Source of the DNA: Paenibacillus lemnae
Lineage (GTDB): Bacteria; Bacillota; Bacilli; Paenibacillales; Paenibacillaceae
Assembly: GCF_012933385.1 (NCBI RefSeq)
Contig: NZ_JABBPN010000014.1
Location: 55,501 to 119,500, forward strand
DNA: 64,000 nt
Reading direction: 5' to 3'
Part shown: positions 61,426 to 64,000 of the stretch, piece after piece
How positions within the stretch are numbered: position 1 is the stretch's first letter
Layout of the letters: each line of letters opens with the position of its first letter
Notes under the pieces: generated by a model
Told to the model about the DNA's origin: nothing
What the model saw: only the letters and a program-made list of their open reading frames with translations
Databases searched by the model: none
Program-made: the position numbers and the translations under genes

Positions 61426-62658
61426 TTAAGCTGCTGTTTTGTTCTTCTTACTTGTTACAGAAAGCGCAGAGACGAGCAGCACAATCGCATTGAGATACTG
61501 GTGAGTCGTGACTTTTTGAATTCCCCAGACGTGCAAGCTGTCTGCGGTAAGGTGGGTTTTCATTCTGGAGTTGCATCGCTCCACGCTGGTACGTTCGTTG
61601 TAAAGTTCCTTCCAACGCTTGGTATCTCGGTGTGGACTGCTGTACCGTCTCAGGTCGTCTTTTACATCTATCTTCACGACCATACCGTAATTGGAAGAGG
61701 AACAAGCAGTCATCCCGAGCGGACAATCGACTTTACCGGTGGCGTGAGGGCAGCGAAATTTCAAAACATCGCCACTAGCACCCCAATATGTCATCGCAAA
61801 CCCCATGGAGCAGCATGGCGTTCCGTTTGTCGACATGCTAGCAGGAGGTGTTTTCTCTCCCCGAGGATTAAGAGGCACAATCGCTTGCGCCTTCACGTTC
61901 CGGGCAGCTTCGTACACCTTCTTTTGGTCGTAGCCCGCATCAAGCATAAAGAATTTCACGTTGTTTTCGGCCGTTACGGTCTTGATTAAATCTGGAGCCA
62001 TCTCCCCGTCATTGACATGGGCCGGCGTGACTTCTAGAGCAAGCGGAAGTTCACTTTGCGTATCCACAGCCAAGTGGAGCTTGTAACCGAACCAAGTGAC
62101 CTTGTTACCAAAGGAGTCGAACTTCGCTCCCCAGTTGGCATGGCCCGTTTGCTCGCTCTTTCTTTTAGGCTTCTTTTCCTCATAAGCATGGATCGCTGCG
62201 CTGTCGATCGCGACGTGACTGCCATCGATGACGCCTTCTTGCCTACAGCGTTTTACCAAGTCGTCGAACAGTTGTTTAGCCAGGTTTTTCTTTGTCAGAA
62301 TTGCAAAAACTCGGCTTAGTGTGGCGATAGATGGTGCTTCACGGTCCAGCGGAAGTCCACATTGATAGCGAAACCGAAGATCGGTGTTCAGTCGATGATG
62401 CAGGCTGGTAAAGGTTTGAATATGCTCAAGAGGAGCAGCTAAGAGTGCACGCAAAATGCCTTCTCTACAATGGCCACCAGCTCCTCGGGGTGAACGACTT
62501 CTCAGTTCTTTCGCGTACGGACGAAGATCTAAGGCACTGAAAAAGGTAGGCAATCGATCTTTCGAATGAATTTTCATCAGATCTTCAAAGGAAAACAGAC
62601 TTTCTTGGAGAATATACAAGGTGACTTCCTCCATTCTTGGGGTTTTTGGTTTGGTCAC
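61426..62658 (-). CDS. DDE transposase (IS4/IS5-type)
   Basis: 410 residues, intact. N-terminal helical region with REGILRALLAAPLEHIQTF, DDE core with HVAIDSAAIHAYE (first D), YKLHLAVDTQSELPLALEV, FMLDAGYDQKKVYEA (second D) and ERTSVERCNSRMK (E). The precise IS family is not certain. I could not identify convincing terminal inverted repeats; the element likely spans about 61.4-62.7 kb. It is in opposite orientation to its neighbours. Confidence 0.85.
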   Translation of the reverse strand: MTKPKTPRMEEVTLYILQESLFSFEDLMKIHSKDRLPTFFSALDLRPYAKELRSRSPRGAGGHCREGILRALLAAPLEHIQTFTSLHHRLNTDLRFRYQCGLPLDREAPSIATLSRVFAILTKKNLAKQLFDDLVKRCRQEGVIDGSHVAIDSAAIHAYEEKKPKRKSEQTGHANWGAKFDSFGNKVTWFGYKLHLAVDTQSELPLALEVTPAHVNDGEMAPDLIKTVTAENNVKFFMLDAGYDQKKVYEAARNVKAQAIVPLNPRGEKTPPASMSTNGTPCCSMGFAMTYWGASGDVLKFRCPHATGKVDCPLGMTACSSSNYGMVVKIDVKDDLRRYSSPHRDTKRWKELYNERTSVERCNSRMKTHLTADSLHVWGIQKVTTHQYLNAIVLLVSALSVTSKKNKTAA

Positions 62659-62696
62659 CGAAAAACTTCGCCAAGTTGGGGTGAAGTCCCTTTTTT

Positions 62697-62894
62697 ATGT
62701 CTGGAAATCCTTTTGTATCAAGGGCTCCGATTAATGCAAAATGCTCACTTAAAAAGATTTATCGAGAGGCAGGTGTTTCGATCAACATTTGGTCAGAAAT
62801 GGTCCTAGATGCTCAATGGAAACATGCCTCAGAGGTGGATTACGAGGAGAAAAGAGATCAAATCAAAGAAAGAAATTTATACGAAGATAATTAA
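62697..62894 (+). pseudogene. Possible gene remnant next to the transposase
   Basis: A 65-residue frame whose last 50 residues (LKKIYREAGVSINIWSEMVL; DAQWKHASEVDYEEKRDQIK) look like a genuine soluble protein C-terminus, while the start runs out of the transposon end. It is probably the 3' end of a gene cut by the insertion. A weak hairpin followed by TTTTTT (62919-62946) could be its terminator. Not identified. Confidence 0.4.
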
Positions 62895-62982
62895 TTCATA
62901 CAAGTCATTCCATTTAGTCGAGGACCTTTCAAATCTTCGATTTTTTATGTTTCTAGACCAAATAAAATTAATTTTATGGAAA

Positions 62983-63171
62983 TTATTGTCCTGCATCATT
63001 AGTACGTTCGATTGACAAATTGCAATTTAAGCGTTTCACTAACTGCATTACCAGAAGTTCATTATTTAATGTATTTGTTATTGAAGAATTGTTTTCTTCA
63101 TGAAGGTTAATACACCACTCCTGTCCACCACACGCTAAACGTTCCCCTTTATCATTTGTGTATAAAACCAT
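62983..63171 (-). CDS. Small hypothetical protein
   Basis: 62 residues, AT-rich codons, two Cys in the first third (RLACGGQEWCINLHEE), no membrane segment. No good ribosome binding site near ATG 63171, and the frame is open further upstream. Not recognised; it may be real or accidental. From 63172 to 63392 nothing else is supported. Confidence 0.3.
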   Translation of the reverse strand: MVLYTNDKGERLACGGQEWCINLHEENNSSITNTLNNELLVMQLVKRLNCNLSIERTNDAGQ

Positions 63172-63392
63172 ACAAGACGTTAAAAAGGAAAGTTTCCTCT
63201 TTTGTTTCTATATTATATCAATATATTAGACAAAGGAGATGACAAATGATAGCATTCACCGAAAATATGTTCGTATGAAATTACTGGGGGATGTAACGGC
63301 AAGAAAGTTCGGCTGCTTGTTTATTGCATACTAAGAATGCCGAGAATCGCAGCGTAAAAATGCTCAAGTAGATGCAAAAATAAAGAGGCACT

Positions 63393-64000
63393 TGTCAGCA
63401 CCACAATTTCCTCCTATCGTTAGGTTAGCGACAACTTGACGAAGGAGACTGGAAGGATGCTGAAAATGCCCCAGCAACAGTATATCAAATTTTTACGCGA
63501 AGCAGAAGGATTAACGGTAAGCGAAATTGCTAGACAAACGGGAGTGCACTGGCGAACAGCAAAGCGTTACGCAGACCAGGACAACTGGAATGAAACCCTA
63601 TTGAAACGAAAAAGCAGCAGCCCGGTCATGGGCCCTCGCATGGAGGTGGTCGATACCTGGCTAGAAGAGGATCGGCTGCTTCCACGCAAGCAGCGCCATA
63701 CCGGGGTCCGGATCTTCCAAAGACTGAAAGAAGAGTATGCGTTTACGGGTGGACAACGTACGGTGTTAGCCTACGTGAAGAAGCGCAAGGGTGAAATGGA
63801 ACTGGAGCGAGCGAAGGTATACGAGCGATTGGAACACCCTCCAGGAGAAGCTCAGGTCGACTTCACGACCATTCAAGTTAGCCAAGGCCAGCAGCTGCTG
63901 ACCTACAAGCTACTGGTCGTCTCCTTTCCTTACAGCAATCGGTCTTTTGTGTATCCAACACCTGCCGAAAACCAGGAATGTTTCCTGGAAGGGATGAAGC
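63393..64000 (+). mobile_element. Left part of an IS21-family element (cut by window end)
   Basis: The transposase gene described below continues beyond the window. TGTCAGCACC at about 63393 could be the left end (IS21 ends begin TG), followed by 60 nt of non-coding sequence. The exact end needs the right half for comparison. Confidence 0.6.
63457..64000 (+). CDS. istA: IS21-family transposase IstA, 5' part
   Basis: At least 181 residues, open to the window end. N-terminal helix-turn-helix GLTVSEIARQTGVHWRTAKR, then GVRIFQRLKEEYAFTGGQRT and the start of the integrase core EHPPGEAQVDFTTIQV with the first catalytic Asp, as in IstA. GAAGGAG precedes ATG 63457 at good spacing. The partner istB gene should lie just beyond the window. 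Confidence 0.87.
   Translation, partial: MLKMPQQQYIKFLREAEGLTVSEIARQTGVHWRTAKRYADQDNWNETLLKRKSSSPVMGPRMEVVDTWLEEDRLLPRKQRHTGVRIFQRLKEEYAFTGGQRTVLAYVKKRKGEMELERAKVYERLEHPPGEAQVDFTTIQVSQGQQLLTYKLLVVSFPYSNRSFVYPTPAENQECFLEGMK

Noticed and set aside
61501..61989. 162-codon + strand frame opposite the DDE transposase
   Set aside because: Complementary shadow of the transposase, whose DDE residues are intact.

Overview
The window looks like chromosomal DNA of an endospore-forming Gram-positive bacterium, most probably a Paenibacillus or close relative. This is inferred from gene content and order, not from a search. Supporting signs are strong AGGAGG-type ribosome binding sites, TTGACA/TATAAT promoters, many hairpin-plus-T-tract terminators, spore genes (cotE, spoVK), a YesN-type AraC response regulator beside an ABC sugar-binding lipoprotein, and the Bacillus-like order cotE-mutS-mutL-miaA-hfq-spoVK-hflX-ynbB-glnR-glnA.

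Region 1 (1-4.8 kb): an AraC-type response regulator, a sugar-binding lipoprotein behind a cre site, then a small membrane protein that seems to lack an ordinary start codon, a GNAT acetyltransferase and an unknown lipoprotein. Region 2 (5.0-13.15 kb): a seven-gene carotenoid operon in which every gene overlaps the next (two CrtN-like desaturases, CrtM, CruF-like hydratase, PlsC-like acyltransferase, CrtQ-like glycosyltransferase, CrtP-like oxygenase). It is driven by a promoter embedded in a perfect 18-bp inverted repeat. The expected product is a glycosylated, acylated C30 carotenoid. Region 3 (13.4-21.6 kb): an N-acetylmuramic acid (MurNAc) recovery cluster: MurR-like regulator, MurQ etherase, an ABC sugar importer, a tandem GNAT acetyltransferase, a PIG-L-like protein lacking one catalytic Asp, and a NamZ-type exo-muramidase with no signal peptide. 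It implies import of intact cell-wall saccharides and intracellular processing, unlike the B. subtilis layout of secreted NamZ plus a PTS importer. This is the most interesting system in the window.

Region 4 (21.7-32.1 kb): mixed housekeeping and accessory genes (DinB-like protein, VOC protein, ferredoxin, YxcD-like, PadR, beta-carbonic anhydrase, HesB-like protein, M32 carboxypeptidase, a NitT/TauT-type ABC transporter, an aromatic-acid-exporter-like protein). Region 5 (32.2-50.8 kb): conserved core: cotE, a putative amidoligase, mutS, mutL, a methyltransferase, miaA, hfq, a class A penicillin-binding protein, ntdP-like, ydcF-like, spoVK, hflX, ynbB-like and glnRA with a clear GlnR operator.

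Region 6 (50.8-64 kb): an accessory, rearranged stretch. It holds two palindromic MITE-like elements with shared TAGACTG ends, a complete IS3-family element, a metallo-beta-lactamase-fold gene with an apparent ATT start plus its TetR regulator, a truncated alpha/beta-hydrolase fused in frame to a membrane protein, a histidine phosphatase, a small XRE regulator, a GH3 glucosidase with permuted domain order, an SRAP peptidase, a DDE transposase, a gene remnant and the start of an IS21-type transposase cut by the window end. No rRNA, tRNA or CRISPR array was recognised.
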